Origin: Bacteroidetes bacterium GWC2_46_850
Lineage (GTDB): Bacteria; Bacteroidota; Bacteroidia; Bacteroidales; Dysgonomonadaceae
Assembly (NCBI GenBank): GCA_001768325.1
Contig: MENQ01000016.1
Coordinates: 141,633 to 205,632, forward strand
DNA length: 64,000 nucleotides
Reading direction: 5' to 3'
Shown here: piece after piece, positions 1 to 9,491 of the stretch
How the letters are laid out: each line of letters begins with the position of its first letter
Position numbering within the stretch: the first letter of the stretch is position 1
Notes under the pieces: model-generated
Databases searched by the model: none
Told to the model about the DNA's origin: nothing
Seen by the model: the letters and a program-made list of their open reading frames with translations, nothing else
Program-made: the position numbers and the translations under genes

Positions 1-1810
1 ACTCCGTGCGGAGCAAGCCAGTCGCCCAGGTACCAGTCCCGGTAGGGTGTATCCGGCCAGCGCTTTAACAGACCCCCCACCGAATATTTATCCACGTAGC
101 TCATCCACTGCTTCATTGCATCATAGTAGAGATCCAGGGGACGGGGATCACCGTAGTTGACATAAGTCCGCCAGGGAGCAAGCACCATAAATCCGCACCA
201 GTAAGGTCCACCACCTCCTGCACCGGGATTAGGCGCCACATGAGGCAGGCTGCCTCCTTCACGCATTACGTCTTGCCAGCTTTGTAACCAGTTCATATAG
301 GTGGGAGCTACATCGAACATCGTCTGAAGGGACTGTGTCGACGAGTTTCCGTCTCCCCCGTATCCTGTTCGTTCCAGATGGGGACAGTCTACCATATAAC
401 CACTGAATGTGAGGCAGCGCAGTGTATAATTAACCATGTCATGAATGGCATTCAGCTCATTGTCGGAACATCTGAATGTTGCCGCCGGCTGATAATCACC
501 GTGTATCAGATATGATTTTATCTGGCCGTTCGTGGGCCTCACCGGCAGATTGGCGATCTTTGCATAACGGAAAGCGTGATGGTTGAATTTATTGCGAAAC
601 AGATCCCCTTCCTTGCCGGAAGAAATGTAGATATCCCGTTCACCCTGCTCTTCAATTTGACCCTCATTAGTCATGAAATCGCTGTAAGTAACCACGATCT
701 CATGTCCCGCACCGAGTGCAGGAATCGACAGTTCAAACCATCCTGTCACTACTTTTCCCATATCTACGAGCCATGTATCGTTGCCCAATGCTTCGATACG
801 TTTTGGGGTAAGTACCTCCTGGATCCTGTTGGGTTCACAGGTTTGCGGTGAAACCAGATGAGGAGTTATGTCCATCACTTTTACCGGTTCCCATTTCAAT
901 CTGTTCAGGTTTTCAGTCGTCAGGCAAGCCGGAAGAAGCCGACCGTCTATTCTTTCTCCTCCAAACTGCAGTGCCTGCCATGTTCCGGTGTCGGCATATC
1001 CGCTCGCACGACCGCTCCAGGAAGCATCTGTCGCCACTACCTGTCGCCATTTTCCCTGCTGCAGGGTGCATATTTCTGCTTTTACCACCGGTCCGTCATG
1101 TTCGGCTCCAAAAGTTGTTTTCTTATACCATCCCTGTCCGAGCCAAACTACGATTTCATTTTTTCCCCGTTGCAGATAAGAAGTTACATCATAAGTTACT
1201 ACCAACGAACGTTTATTTAATTGCGATACGGCAGGCGATAACACATCATCCCCCACTTTTTCCCCGTTGACATAAACTTCATGATAACCCAAAGAATTGA
1301 CATGCAGGAATGTGATACCCGGCCGGGCAACAACAAATGATTTCCTCAGGAGAGGTGCTCTGACATCTCCCACACCCAATCCGATGTATTCTCCCTTCAG
1401 ATGGTCTTTTCCCACAATACCGACCGCAAAACGTTGAACAGGGCTCCAGTCTGAGGTTTTCCCATTCTCATCCCATACGCGCACCCTCCAATAACACAAC
1501 ATGCGTGAACTCAAAGGTGTTCCCTTGTAGGGAACCATGACGGAGGCGGATGAGTGAATACGTTTATTCCACAAATCGGCTTTTCCTTCTCTCAACAGCA
1601 GGGTATCCGTGGCGACCTGAATTTCGTAAGATCGTTGCTCAGCAATGGAATTTCCTTTTAGCTTCCAGCTAAAGTGAGGCACCACGTTATCGATTCCAAT
1701 CGGGTTAATAAGGCTCTCACATCTCAGATCTGCAAGATATATCGGCGATGCGGACAGCAGATGAAAACTGCAGAAAACAGAAAACAGAAGCAGGATATTT
1801 TTTCTCATGA
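1..1810 (-). CDS. alpha-L-rhamnosidase-like glycoside hydrolase (GH78), C-terminus beyond left edge
   Basis: Manual reverse translation from CAT at 1808-1810 gives MRKNILLLFSVFCSFHLLSASPIYLADLRCESLINPIGIDNVVPHFSWKLKG..., with a signal peptide and GH78-type N-terminal domain; open to the window edge, so absent from the ORF track. Confidence 0.8.
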
Positions 1811-1821
1811 TGCTAAATTTT

Positions 1822-3039
1822 TCAATGTTGCGTGGAAGGGTCATATATAGCCACTGCCACTTTAGAATCGGCACATCCATAATAAAGGAACCATTTTTGT
1901 TGAAAATAGACCAACCCCTCAATAAAGACCGTTCCGGCAGGGTATTGTCCGCTTTTCTCAAACTCTTCTTCGGGAAACAGAAAAGGTTTATCTAATCTTG
2001 TAATCATTTTAGCAGGATCATTTTTATCGAACAGAGCCTGACCTGCACAGTAAGCATTCGTGGCGTAATCAGAATCACCCTCTCCCGCTTTGTTTTTCCC
2101 ATTATACAAGAGAATAATCCCATTCTCAGTCCAGATGGCAGGTGGTCCGCATTCAGTCAGCTCACTGTCGAAATAACCTATTCTGGGAGCCATCAAAACC
2201 GCCAGCTCATAATCTTCATTCAGGATGGGTGTCCAGTTGAGCAGATCAGTAGAAGTGGCACCATAAATCACGTACTCACCCCAATACATAAAATAATGTC
2301 CATTGATCTTTTTGATGACCAGCTGGTCATCCTTCAGGCAGGTCAGGATGCTGGATGCTTTTGACCACTCATTCAGAAAGCGGCCTTCGTATGCTTTTGC
2401 AAACGCAGGCCCCTGTTTCTCCCAGTTAATCAGATCGGTAGAGGTAGCTACGCACAGTCTGGCCGTTTTTCTGTCCCAGGAGGTATAAAAAAGCACAAAA
2501 GTACCCTCTTCGGTCACTGCTACACGGGGATCCTCACATCCACCCGGCCATTCATATGCTTTGTTTATGTCGATATCCGGATAGACAACAGGAGCGCTCC
2601 TTTTCTTTATCGTATAGCCATCGGAAGATTCGGCCAATCCTATTCTTGAGACCCGGGTGCCAATCCCCACCGATGAGTTATCCTCCGCACGGTACAGGAG
2701 ATGCACCTTTTCTCCTTTTGCCACTGCTCCCGGATTAAATACATCACCTTTCTCCCAAAGAACATTACTTTTATTCATCGGGCAGTAAAACATAATTGTT
2801 GTATCAGGAACAATGATTGGATTTATGTACCTGGGACGGACAAATTCTCCCAGTGGGAAAGCAGGTTCATATTCATGGTTAGAATGATTGCAGGAACAGA
2901 AAAGGAAAACCATTGAAGTGATCCCCAAAATTTTTGCAACAAAAGAGGTACGATTATTTTTAAATTTCATTAAAATTAAATTTGAAAATATTGGATACAT
3001 TTCTCTTGATATTGTATTTCGTCGTTTTTCCGAACACAC
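1822..3039 (-). CDS. GH130-like glycosidase/phosphorylase lipoprotein
   Basis: 405 aa ORF; GH130/GH43-like five-bladed propeller motifs (GGCEDPRV, LYRAEDNSS, ILLYNGKNKAGEGD, WFLYYGCADS); lipobox-like FLFCSCNH. Confidence 0.75.
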   Translation of the reverse strand: MCSEKRRNTISREMYPIFSNLILMKFKNNRTSFVAKILGITSMVFLFCSCNHSNHEYEPAFPLGEFVRPRYINPIIVPDTTIMFYCPMNKSNVLWEKGDVFNPGAVAKGEKVHLLYRAEDNSSVGIGTRVSRIGLAESSDGYTIKKRSAPVVYPDIDINKAYEWPGGCEDPRVAVTEEGTFVLFYTSWDRKTARLCVATSTDLINWEKQGPAFAKAYEGRFLNEWSKASSILTCLKDDQLVIKKINGHYFMYWGEYVIYGATSTDLLNWTPILNEDYELAVLMAPRIGYFDSELTECGPPAIWTENGIILLYNGKNKAGEGDSDYATNAYCAGQALFDKNDPAKMITRLDKPFLFPEEEFEKSGQYPAGTVFIEGLVYFQQKWFLYYGCADSKVAVAIYDPSTQH

Positions 3040-3387
3040 AAATTTACAGGCAAAATGTGACGGTTCTATTTCAAAGTAACGTCAAAAGTAAAATTATTGA
3101 AGGGATTAAATCTAATATATAGCTCATTATATTATGATTAGCAGCGAAAGGAATTATTTTTTTGGTAAACCATTTTGGAGGGAATAAATCTCTTTTCCTA
3201 CAAAAAAACTCACCGGAATATTTTAAAACAAAGAATATTTTCTTAATATTCGGTCGTTTAAATTATATACTTTTATTTTGTCAATTCAAAAAATATCAAG
3301 TACCTTTAAACAATGAAAAAACACATCTTATAGGTTTTTCTCTTCGTTTTCTGATCGATATTTTGTACAATAACCATAAAACAAAGG

Positions 3388-4257
3388 ATGATGAATAAAA
3401 GAAAAGCATCACAGATTATCAGAGGCCAGCATGCGGTAGACGGTGCCGGCGTCCGTTTACGCAGGGTACTGGGTGCAGAAACCATTCCCGATTTCGATCC
3501 GTTTCTCATGCTTGATGGATTTGATTCCACCGATTCAAATGATTACATCAAAGGTTTTCCCTGGCATCCGCACAGAGGTATTGAAACGATCACCTACCTT
3601 ATAAAAGGCCGGGTTGAACATGGCGACAGTCTGGGTAACAAGGGAACCATCCATGATCAGGAGTGTCAATGGATGACGGCGGGATCAGGAATTATTCATC
3701 AGGAGATGCCGAAAGCTTCGGAGAGGATGCTTGGATGCCAGCTCTGGGTCAACCTGCCGGCAAAAGACAAGATGACTGAACCTGCCTATGGTGATATCAC
3801 GCATGACAAGATTGTCGTTAAGCAGGAAGAAAATGCAGTTGTAAGAATACTGGCGGGATCCTATAAAGGAACAAAAGGTGTCTTCGAAGGTAAGTATGTG
3901 AAAGTTACTTACCTTGATATCGATCTCGCACCCGACAGCATATGGACATATGCGGAAACCCCGAACGGCGAAACACTGTTCATATATCTGCTGGACGGAA
4001 CATTGGCAGTAGATGAACAACTGTCGGATTTTGAAGAGAAATCGTGTGCTGTTTTATTTCAATCCGTCAATCCGAATGCAGAGACAAACGATGCAGTCGT
4101 CGTACGTTCAGGAAATCAGGGCGCCCGTTTCGTATTGTTGGCAGCCAGGCCGCTTCGTGAACCCGTGGCCTGGGGTGGACCCATTGTCATGAATAGTCGG
4201 GAAGAACTGGAGCAGGCTTTCGATGAACTGGATCGTGGCACGTTTATTAAAAGCTAG
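3388..4257 (+). CDS. pirin family protein
   Basis: 289 aa; FPWHPHRGIETITYLIKGRVEHGDSLGNKGTIHDQECQWMTAGSGIIHQEMP is the pirin cupin signature. Confidence 0.92.
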   Translation: MMNKRKASQIIRGQHAVDGAGVRLRRVLGAETIPDFDPFLMLDGFDSTDSNDYIKGFPWHPHRGIETITYLIKGRVEHGDSLGNKGTIHDQECQWMTAGSGIIHQEMPKASERMLGCQLWVNLPAKDKMTEPAYGDITHDKIVVKQEENAVVRILAGSYKGTKGVFEGKYVKVTYLDIDLAPDSIWTYAETPNGETLFIYLLDGTLAVDEQLSDFEEKSCAVLFQSVNPNAETNDAVVVRSGNQGARFVLLAARPLREPVAWGGPIVMNSREELEQAFDELDRGTFIKS

Positions 4258-4535
4258 TTGACGATCCTGTTTTTATTGTCTCTTCCTTTTTCATTTACCT
4301 GATCATTGGAGTCGAGGAATTCTTCTTCGTTGTATCTGCTGGCTTCGCTTTGGTCGGGATCGATCTCCAGGTCCAGGTCCATATCCAATTCAGGATCCCA
4401 TTCCAGATCCTCATCCGAGTCTGTATACAGATCTTCATCAAAATCTTCATCCAGGTCCATATCCATATCTGTGTCCGGGTCAGGATATTTTTCCGTTTCC
4501 CGGTTCTTTGTTTCAAAATCTTTCATTGCGTTCAT
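4254..4535 (-). CDS. small Asp/Glu-rich low-complexity protein
   Basis: 93 aa; DPDTDMDMDLDEDFDEDLYTDSDEDLEWDPELDMDLDLEIDPD; convergent with pirin, sharing the CTAG palindrome as both stop codons. Confidence 0.55.
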   Translation of the reverse strand: MNAMKDFETKNRETEKYPDPDTDMDMDLDEDFDEDLYTDSDEDLEWDPELDMDLDLEIDPDQSEASRYNEEEFLDSNDQVNEKGRDNKNRIVN

Positions 4536-4685
4536 AATCTGGTAATTTTATGATGTACCTGATGCAGTCCAGATACATTTTTAGAACCATGCAAAGAAAT
4601 AAATTGTTCTTGGAAAGGCCCGGATTGTGTGCTTTTTAACTCTCCGCAGATGTATCGGAGCATGTTTCTCTTCTTTGCATTGTTT

Positions 4686-5993
4686 TTATTCGGATGATAA
4701 AAATGTATCCTTACTGCGCTTTGCTGCGTTGATGATCACATCGGCAGTTTCTTCAATGCCAAAGAGAGACGTTTCCACTGTCATGTCATATTCATTGAGA
4801 TCGTTCCATTCCTTTCCTGTATAATGCAGGTAATAATCCTGTCTCTCCCTGTCTTTTCTCTCCATCGCCTTCAATGCATCATCGGGGTTTACCATATACT
4901 CATGCACAACCCGCTTCCTTCGGAATTCCTGATCAGCATGGACAAACACATTGAAACAGTTTTTATGTCCCTTCAGAATAAAATTGGCGGCACGACCCAC
5001 AATGACGCACGATTCACCGACAGCAATATTACGAATCACCTGCGTTTGTACCATAAACAGTTTATCATTGGGCGGAATCACTTCATTCACATAAGCGTAA
5101 TTCTGATTATACAGTTTGTTCAGCAATCCATTTGGCATTTTCTGTTCGTGTTTCTCCACATACTCTGGGGTAAAACCACTTGCAATGGCCGTCAGATCGA
5201 TCAGCTTGCTGTCGTAAAAAGCAATGCCCAGTTTCCGGGCAATACGCTCTCCCACGGCATGTCCACCGCTGCCGTACTGACGGGAAATGGTAATTACAAA
5301 ATTGTCGGTCGTCATATAAGGCTCCGGCATATATTTTGCAGCTGGGGGGGTGGTAAGCAGTCGGTCTATGAATGTGATCTTTTTCCGATACCACTGTGCC
5401 ACCGAACCCACCAGAAGCGCGGCAATCACCGTCCCCTCGCGGATACCCTCCAGTCGACCGTAAAAAAAAAGCACAGAGAACAACGCAATGGCAACCACAA
5501 TGGAATCAATACCTACTTTTACCTTTCCAAAGTCCCAGTTGTAAGTTTCCGAGACGACCAGCGATAGTCCCTCTCCGGGGAGATAACCCACGTCGGCCTT
5601 CAGCTCCAGGAATATTCCAAATGCCATCACGAAGCAACTCAGCACCACTGTCAGCAGTTGCCAGACATAATAATCGGGTACAAATGAACGGGTAAGGAAC
5701 AGGTTCAAGTCGATGAAAATGCCAAACAGAAGTAGCAGTGGCAGTTGCAACAGCTGTGCCAGCCCGGTCTTGTTTCTGAGGATGATCACCTGAATCAAAA
5801 CCAACAACACATTCATGAGAATGGTAAATGTACCTACAGAAACCGAAGGAAAAAGCAGGTTTGATACATATGGAAGGGAAGAACCAGCAGTTGTGCCCAA
5901 ATCAGACCGGATGGAAAGTGCGACTCCAAGTGCAATCACAAATATCCCCGACAACAAAAGCAGGATGCGTAAACCAATTTTTTCTTTTCTCAA
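4686..5993 (-). CDS. YczE/YitT-like membrane domain fused to cytidylate kinase-like domain
   Basis: 435 aa; N-terminal ~210 aa multi-TM (SIRSDLGTTAGSSLPYV), C-terminal NFVITISRQYGSGGHAVGERIARKLGIAFYD typical of cytidylate-kinase-like family. Confidence 0.85.
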   Translation of the reverse strand: MRKEKIGLRILLLLSGIFVIALGVALSIRSDLGTTAGSSLPYVSNLLFPSVSVGTFTILMNVLLVLIQVIILRNKTGLAQLLQLPLLLLFGIFIDLNLFLTRSFVPDYYVWQLLTVVLSCFVMAFGIFLELKADVGYLPGEGLSLVVSETYNWDFGKVKVGIDSIVVAIALFSVLFFYGRLEGIREGTVIAALLVGSVAQWYRKKITFIDRLLTTPPAAKYMPEPYMTTDNFVITISRQYGSGGHAVGERIARKLGIAFYDSKLIDLTAIASGFTPEYVEKHEQKMPNGLLNKLYNQNYAYVNEVIPPNDKLFMVQTQVIRNIAVGESCVIVGRAANFILKGHKNCFNVFVHADQEFRRKRVVHEYMVNPDDALKAMERKDRERQDYYLHYTGKEWNDLNEYDMTVETSLFGIEETADVIINAAKRSKDTFLSSE

Positions 5994-5997
5994 TTTC

Positions 5998-7125
5998 TTA
6001 TATCTTTATGAAAATCTTAAGCTTATACATAAAATGCAAAATCAGGAAGAGGATGAGGAAGTTGGCCAATGTGAGTATTGCATCAAAATAATCGCCCGTA
6101 TATTTTTCCAGTCCCCACAGCAGGGATTTTGCCACACTCCGGAAGTTAATAACCATACCCAGTGTATAGGCAATAATGGAGTTCATACCATATATTTTCA
6201 ACCAGTTCAATCCTTTCGCCTTGTTTTTATAATCGATGACGTAGTAAAATAGTGCCATAAGAAGAAAACACCATCCTCCCGACCACAAGGTCATGCTGGC
6301 TGACCATATTTTTTTGATGACAGGAGTTTGAAAGCCCAACAACCATCCGGCAAGAAGCAAAGCCAATCCAACAGTAAGCAGCCATTTGAAGTTTTTCTGT
6401 TTGTCCGTTCCATATTTCATGATTTGTCCGGCAAATACACCGAACATGGTTGTAACACCAAACACCATACTGGTTAAAACCCATGTGTAACGGTAGGTAT
6501 CCGAGAAATGCCATGCTCCATCTTCTGTGTTAAAGACGCCATCTCTAAACCTTCCCAGCAAGGTGCGATCGACTTTTTCCGCAAAATTACCTTCCGGTGT
6601 GAAATCACCCAGGAAAGTGAGCAAAGCCCAATAACCGGTGAGTAGCAACGCGGTGACAACAATCTGCCATCGTTTCGACAGATGAAGCAGCATCATCGCT
6701 GCAATGACATAACCCACAGCAATTGCCTGCAGCGTATTTGTATAAATGCGTATTTCTTTGGGATCGAAGCTTAGCAACTTCCCCTGAACAACCATGCCCA
6801 AAATAAACAGGATAATGAAACGCTTGGTTATTTTTTTGTAAATAACCATTTTATCTGAACTGTTCAAATATTTTTCAAAAGAAAAAGGCATCGCCGTACC
6901 TACCATAAAAAGAAAGAGCGGCATGATCAGATCCCACGCACGGAAGCCTACCCACTCTGCATGTTTAAATTGATCCAGAAAGAATGAAAAAACAGGAATA
7001 TCGGCCCAATGTCTTGCGAAAGCAACGAATACCGGTTGAAAGAAAACAAGCATAAACAAGTCTAATCCGCGAAGTATGTCAAGAGATGCCAAACGGTTTT
7101 GGAGAACTGGTGTTGATTTTAGCAT
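5998..7125 (-). CDS. DUF5009/heparan-alpha-glucosaminide N-acetyltransferase-like membrane acyltransferase
   Basis: ORF 5998..7260; the start MLKSTPVLQNRLASLDILRGLDLFMLVFFQP (7125) avoids overlap with the upstream gene ending at 7191; multi-TM, LASLDILRG motif. Confidence 0.82.
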   Translation of the reverse strand: MLKSTPVLQNRLASLDILRGLDLFMLVFFQPVFVAFARHWADIPVFSFFLDQFKHAEWVGFRAWDLIMPLFLFMVGTAMPFSFEKYLNSSDKMVIYKKITKRFIILFILGMVVQGKLLSFDPKEIRIYTNTLQAIAVGYVIAAMMLLHLSKRWQIVVTALLLTGYWALLTFLGDFTPEGNFAEKVDRTLLGRFRDGVFNTEDGAWHFSDTYRYTWVLTSMVFGVTTMFGVFAGQIMKYGTDKQKNFKWLLTVGLALLLAGWLLGFQTPVIKKIWSASMTLWSGGWCFLLMALFYYVIDYKNKAKGLNWLKIYGMNSIIAYTLGMVINFRSVAKSLLWGLEKYTGDYFDAILTLANFLILFLILHFMYKLKIFIKI

Positions 7126-7190
7126 GGTGCATGAACATTTATTAATGTTTTTTGAGTAATTCGTCGACATATTTCTGAACAAACTGAATA

Positions 7191-9488
7191 TCAGAACGGA
7201 TAACCGATGGCAAAGTGAAAAGCAAAGTCCCGGCCAAAGTCGGGTTTGAAAATCGTCCACCTCGATCCTTCAGGCAGTGCGGGATTGTGTGCTTTCATGC
7301 CGCCATCCACGCGGATAAGGAGAAAGTTCAGGTCGAACCGGACACCCAGCCCGTAGGAAACAGCCAGCTCCTTGTAGAAATGATTGAAGGAAAAGAGTCC
7401 GCCCGGTTGTTTCGAATAATCTCTTATAGTCCATATGTTTCCCGCATCCACAAATGCAGCCAGCTCGATCAGTCGTGTGAATTTTCGTCGATACTCCACA
7501 CTGAAGTCCAGTTTGATGTCACCCACCCTGTGTCCGAAATCATGACCGGTGGAGTCACGGCTAAAGCTGCCGGGACCCAGTGTTCTCGTACTCCATCCCC
7601 TGACACTGTTGGCGCCGCCGCTGAAATATCTTTTCTCAAACGGCAACACGGTAGAATTGCCGTAAGGATATGCCACACCTGCGGCAAAATGTGCCGCAAT
7701 GGTGCTCCGGTCGTTGAGTGTAAAAAGAGGAGCGATATCAAAGTCGCCCTTCACATACTCTGCATAAGGTAATCCGAAAAACTCTTCAATACCTTCATTA
7801 TTTTCTTTGCCTCCTCCCAACCCGGTCAATAGGCGAGGAAGCCATCCTGCTATTTCAATTCCGGAGCGGATACGAAATGGAACGCTGGGCATGCTCCCTC
7901 TGGAAATACGGTTGTAATTGGTAAAGGTAATGTTATAGGCGCTCCGTACAATTAATTGCTCATCGTAACTGTATCGCAAAATCGGGTTGGCTTCTTCACT
8001 CAGGTATAATTCCTTAAAACGATCGGACGACCAGGGCATTCTCACATAGGTAATACCGACCGGCTCAAACACGTTCAGGAGTTTCCATTCCATGGAAGAC
8101 CATTGAAAACGGCTTGACAGATTGAAAAACTGACGCAGGTATTCGGGTCTCTTTTGAAAATTCATACCGGCTGAAAACTCAGTGGAGGCAGAAGGCTGGT
8201 CTTTCAACTGTTTCATTAGCCAGGGCAACAGCAATTGTGGAACAGACAGGAATACTTCACCTCCATACTCGTAGTAACTGTTATCCAGAAAATCGAGGCT
8301 GTCGGTAGCCCGGATAAACTCATAGGCAGCATTTAACCGCACACGGAAAGTCTCTCCTCCCTTCAGAAAGTTGCGGTGTTCGTAGGTAAGGTTGCTTGCC
8401 ACGCCCAGGTCACCCGCCGAATTGGTACCATCCACCCCAAACTGCATATAATGTACATTGCCCGGAAAGAGTGTGATCCTTGAATCGATGAAGTTGGAGT
8501 CGTTGCGAATCACAGGTGTGAGGTTGATGGCTGTCTGGTTTATGGCATCAATTCCGTTTAATGAAGAATAGGTTCTTTCCACGATCCGGTCGGAATAGAG
8601 TCGGCCGGGACGAACAAAAGTATTGTAATACACAGCTTGTGGCAATAGGAACCGGTCTTTTTCTGAGATTATCTGCAGATCACGGTAGTAAACCGTATCC
8701 AGCTGGTTACTCCGGGTAGAGTCCTCCAGAAGTATGGCATCAACGCCATTGATGACCGTAACATTCCCTATATTGTATTGTTTGTGCAGCGTGGAGTCTG
8801 TGGGATTATTCAGCGCCAGGGTTACATCGACCTGGTGATTGCCGACAGTCGTATCAGCCAGAAAGTAAAAATTATCTTTCAGAAAATTATAATAACCCCT
8901 GTTTCTCAGCGTGGTAGTCATGCGTTCTCTCCCCAGTTCCAAAACCGATAAATCGAAGATATCCCCTGCTTTGATGATCTCCAGTCTTTTGGATTCGTTC
9001 AGAATATTGTGGATGGTAGTATCGGCAGAGCGAATGGTATCCCTGAAGGATCGGATCCGATGGGGTTCATTTCCGGTCACATCGAAGGTAAGGTTGGCTT
9101 TTTTTTCTTTTTTCTCCACGGTCGTGTCCACCACCGCATTCAGATAACCTTTGTTGTTCAGGTGCAGCCTGATCTGTTCTGCAGAGATAACGGCCAGCTG
9201 TTCGTTGTACAACACGGGAGGCTCACCATATTTGAGCAGTTGCCTGTTCATCCAGGTAGAATCGTTATTGGGAATGTTGTACATATGCAACTTCCACTTC
9301 CCCACCACAGCTATGGAAGAATTGGGTTTTTGTCTGAGGTATGGTTTCAACTCCGACGATCCTACTCCTTTAACATCGGAGTTGATGTCGACCTTGTTAA
9401 GCAGATAACTCCCTTCGGGTACCTTTTTCGTTACATCGCATGCTGCAAATAAAAGCAGGGAGAGTATGACAAACAGATACTTTTTCAT
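7191..9488 (-). CDS. BamA/TamA family outer membrane protein (Omp85, lipoprotein signal)
   Basis: 765 aa; LLLFAACDVTKKVPEGSYLL lipobox; C-terminal barrel with RYFSGGANSVRGWSTRTLGPGSF and LLIRVDGGMKAHNP. Confidence 0.88.
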   Translation of the reverse strand: MKKYLFVILSLLLFAACDVTKKVPEGSYLLNKVDINSDVKGVGSSELKPYLRQKPNSSIAVVGKWKLHMYNIPNNDSTWMNRQLLKYGEPPVLYNEQLAVISAEQIRLHLNNKGYLNAVVDTTVEKKEKKANLTFDVTGNEPHRIRSFRDTIRSADTTIHNILNESKRLEIIKAGDIFDLSVLELGRERMTTTLRNRGYYNFLKDNFYFLADTTVGNHQVDVTLALNNPTDSTLHKQYNIGNVTVINGVDAILLEDSTRSNQLDTVYYRDLQIISEKDRFLLPQAVYYNTFVRPGRLYSDRIVERTYSSLNGIDAINQTAINLTPVIRNDSNFIDSRITLFPGNVHYMQFGVDGTNSAGDLGVASNLTYEHRNFLKGGETFRVRLNAAYEFIRATDSLDFLDNSYYEYGGEVFLSVPQLLLPWLMKQLKDQPSASTEFSAGMNFQKRPEYLRQFFNLSSRFQWSSMEWKLLNVFEPVGITYVRMPWSSDRFKELYLSEEANPILRYSYDEQLIVRSAYNITFTNYNRISRGSMPSVPFRIRSGIEIAGWLPRLLTGLGGGKENNEGIEEFFGLPYAEYVKGDFDIAPLFTLNDRSTIAAHFAAGVAYPYGNSTVLPFEKRYFSGGANSVRGWSTRTLGPGSFSRDSTGHDFGHRVGDIKLDFSVEYRRKFTRLIELAAFVDAGNIWTIRDYSKQPGGLFSFNHFYKELAVSYGLGVRFDLNFLLIRVDGGMKAHNPALPEGSRWTIFKPDFGRDFAFHFAIGYPF

Positions 9489-9491
9489 CCG

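Noticed and set aside
848-1270. Three overlapping plus-strand ORFs (103-140 aa)
   Set aside because: Antisense to the GH78 coding frame, which the ORF track omits because it runs off the edge.
4306-4545. Ser/Arg-rich plus-strand ORF (SRSRSISNSGSHSRSSS)
   Set aside because: Antisense of the GAY-periodic Asp-rich ORF; composition explained by the reverse complement of Asp codons.
4824-5567. 247-aa plus-strand ORF
   Set aside because: Antisense to the YczE-kinase fusion; no recognisable domain, typical shadow ORF.
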